Source: Flaccisagitta enflata (taxonomy: Eukaryota; Chaetognatha; Sagittoidea; Aphragmophora). From it: DNA of 64,000 nt. Every line of letters begins with the position of its first letter. Position 1 is the stretch's first letter. The translations under genes and the position numbers were made by a program. This document shows positions 62,006 through 64,000 of the stretch, piece after piece. The DNA lies in contig OZ231126.1 in the NCBI GenBank assembly GCA_965153355.1, positions 14,260,001 to 14,324,000 on the forward strand, written 5' to 3'. Below the pieces are notes generated by a model. The model made no database searches. It was not told where the DNA came from and was given only the letters and a program-made list of their open reading frames with translations.

Positions 62006-63382
62006 TCAATCGAGAGTTTCGTGGAATGGCACGATTCTTCTGAAGGCATTCATATTCTTCAGAAAGAAGGTTTTTTGCTCTTGGCTAATGAGCTTTGCTA
62101 ATGCCCTTTTCCGCTGTTGAGCAATCGAGTCATTCACCTCGCCCAAAGGGCTACAAAAGCGAATCACGTACATCATGATCCGCACCAGTTTTTCCAAAGA
62201 GCTGTAACGTTCCAAACTGATGACAGGTTCACGAACCTGTGTGATATTGACTGCCACTTTCCTTTGTTCAATATCTGGCTTTTCCATCACAGGCTGATTC
62301 GGCCAATCACCTGTTTTGATGAATTCAGGGCCCTCAATCCAGAGCTTGGATTGTTTTTCATCCAAAGGCCAAATGCCTCTGGATGGGATATCTGCTGGGT
62401 TATCGTCTCCAGGCACCCACATGCATTTAACGCCATGACTGCCGCATGTTCGTTGGATTTCCGCAATCCTGTTCCCAACGAAGGGTTTGTAGCGTGCTGA
62501 TGAAGATTCGATCCATCCAAGCGCGATAGTAGAATCTGTCCACAAGAAAGTCTCAATCCCAGATTTGAAAACTTCCTCGTGGAGAAAGGCAAGTAAGCGT
62601 GAGCCTAACACTGCTCCCAGCAACTCCATGCGGGGGAGTGAGACAACTTTGATAGGCTTTACTCTTGTCTTGGACATGAGAAAGCAAGAGCCTCTCTCAG
62701 AAAATGCATATGCAACAGCGGCATATGCTGATTCACTGGCATCTACAAAGATGTGAAGAACAGTAGGGTTGCCAAAGAACCGAGGAATTTCAAAGTCAAC
62801 AACAGTTGCTTTTCTGAATTCTTCCACTTCATGCTTCAACTCATCAGATAGAAGCTGGTCCCAATCAGAACCTAGTTGCCATATCTTCTGCATTATCATC
62901 TTCCCTTTGCAGATAAGAGGGCTCCTGCCACCAATAGGGTCCCAGAAGGAGGCAATTTTTTGCAAAAATTCCCTCTTGGTGGTTGGAGTTTTGTCCCACT
63001 CTTTGTTGGGGACACGGAGAGAGTCATGATTCGTGTGCCACTGCAAGCCAAGAACTGCAGCTTCTTCACTATCATCAGTTCCCTCAATCATGCTCAATAA
63101 CTCCTTGTTGTTGCTATTGATTTTGTGCACTTTCATGTGCATAGACCCAAAAAAGCCTTTGATTTGAGTGAGAATATCAACACCGTCATCAACTGAATCG
63201 CACCCTCCAGGCACATCGTCCATGTAGAGCTCGTTTTCGACAAATTCACAAGCTTTTGGGAATTTTTGTTGGATGTCATCGCGCAGAGCGTGGTATTCAC
63301 AAGTTGCCATGGACAGGAATGGAGATGAAGACTCACCGAACATCACACTAGTTTGGCGAGCTATCCCCTTGGTTGTGATGAT
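62006..63382 (-). pseudogene. pol: BEL/Pao pol: C-terminal reverse transcriptase and RNase H
   Basis: The first ATG-like codon used by a frame finder is at 63346, but the coding sequence continues in frame from the TGA. Counting from 63346, the RT active site Tyr-Met-Asp-Asp is at residues 41-44 (63215-63226). The thumb-like region carries Trp-Asp-Pro-Ile-Gly (about residue 135). RNase H follows with catalytic Asp202, Glu241, Asp271 and Asp319, the last in Asn-Pro-Ala-Asp-Ile-Pro-Ser-Arg-Gly. The frame ends at 62006 before the integrase zinc finger, where family members normally continue, so a frame break lies near 62006. RT copies element RNA and RNase H degrades it. Confidence 0.95.
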
Positions 63383-64000
63383 TCAATGAAGGTCTTGTTG
63401 TTCAACTGGTATCTTTATCTGCCAAAACATCTTTTTGACATCAGACACGAATGCAATTTTTCGTGAACGAAAGCGTAGAATTGATCCAACAATATCTGGC
63501 AATAGATTTGGCCCAACATGTTGAGCGCTGTTCAGGGAAATGCCAAATTTACCCTTGAATGAGGCATTTTTTACAATCCTCACGGGTGTTGTTGGATGGC
63601 CTGGCCTAAGCACCAAGTGCCAAGGTAGGTAGTAGACACCTCCAGCTGGAGTGTCAGCATCAGAGACCAGTTCTAGAACACCAAGATCAAACTGCTCATC
63701 AAAAATCTTTTGAACAGTAGCTCTTTTTTCTGGGTCATTCTTCAGGATGGCTTGCTGTTTCCAATACAGAGCTTTCGTTGGCACAAAGTTGTCCGACAAC
63801 TTTTTCACCTCTTCCTTGTAAGGAATTTTGACCATGTACTGCTGGTTGACATCATCATAAGTGATGGTCTTCTTGAACTCTTCATGCACCTTTTCATCAA
63901 CAAGATTTTTGATTCTTGAGTTTGGATTTGGGCATTCTTCCAATTTCCAAAATTTTTCCAAGACATTTTCCAATGCCACAACCTGTGTCAGGTTTGTTGA
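63383..64000 (-). pseudogene. pol: BEL/Pao pol: linker and N-terminal half of reverse transcriptase
   Basis: The frame is open from the window edge to a TGA at 63383-63385. It begins in the region between protease and RT (Glu-Lys-Phe-Trp-Lys-Leu-Glu-Glu-Cys), passes Tyr-Tyr-Leu-Pro-Trp-His, and reaches RT motif A, Val-Ser-Asp-Val-Lys-Lys-Met-Phe, whose Asp is the first catalytic aspartate. In the upstream Val-x-Asp-x-Ser block the Asp is Asn. The same frame continues after the TGA, so a single nonsense change separates the two RT halves; the TGA could derive from CGA. No start codon belongs here because the polyprotein begins upstream of the window. Confidence 0.92.

Larger units (their letters stand above)
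60858..64000 (-). mobile_element. BEL/Pao LTR retrotransposon, 3' half of pol, degenerate
   Basis: Pol modules lie in the BEL/Pao order reverse transcriptase, RNase H, integrase, then C-terminal extension, reading leftward from the window edge. Gag, protease and the 5' LTR are beyond 64000. The frame is broken by one in-frame TGA in the RT and several frameshifts in the integrase region, so this copy cannot make a complete polyprotein. Catalytic residues of all three enzymes are still recognisable, so the decay is fairly recent. Confidence 0.95.

Overview
The window is repeat-dominated DNA from an animal genome, with no convincing complete host gene. It contains metazoan-type (TTAGGG)n-like interstitial repeats, a LINE fragment, a BEL/Pao retrotransposon, several MITEs with target-site duplications, and very long (CT/GA)n and other microsatellites. 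About 25 copies of short elements carrying (GTCN)n microsatellites resemble the pearl elements of bivalves and the mini-me elements of flies. That suggests a marine invertebrate, perhaps a mollusc or other lophotrochozoan, but the species cannot be fixed from sequence alone.

Layout. Positions 1-15652 are one edge of a satellite array: 16 head-to-tail copies of a unit of about 982 bp, in two sequence subtypes mixed by exchange. The array stops abruptly at 15652 against the 3' end of a 5'-truncated LINE (15653-16611). From 16.6 to 60 kb lies a mosaic of microsatellites and short transposons. These include hAT-type MITEs with 8-bp duplications (20641-20776, 30676-30811), a ~3-kb DNA transposon with long imperfect inverted repeats (29439-32414), a MITE with a 9-bp duplication (33027-33665), two TA-flanked mariner-like MITEs (34988-35755, 51847-52556) and several foldback elements. 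From 60858 to the right edge is the 3' half of a decayed BEL/Pao element on the minus strand. The best host-coding candidate is one SEA-domain-like exon near 49572-49780.

Most unusual signal. The short GTCN elements all start with a small palindromic hairpin after a T-run and end in a second hairpin plus TTGTT. The first ~10 bases of the left hairpin recur inverted near the right end, and the two copies change together between subfamilies and even between single copies. Their internal tandem repeats have periods of 4, 9, 10, 11 and 21 bp but all keep a GTC core. One copy has grown to 1.5 kb by expansion of an 11-bp unit. One element inserted into another gives a natural empty-site test of the boundaries. 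The architecture fits non-autonomous Helentron-like elements, but the covarying ends and swappable right modules look worth formal description.
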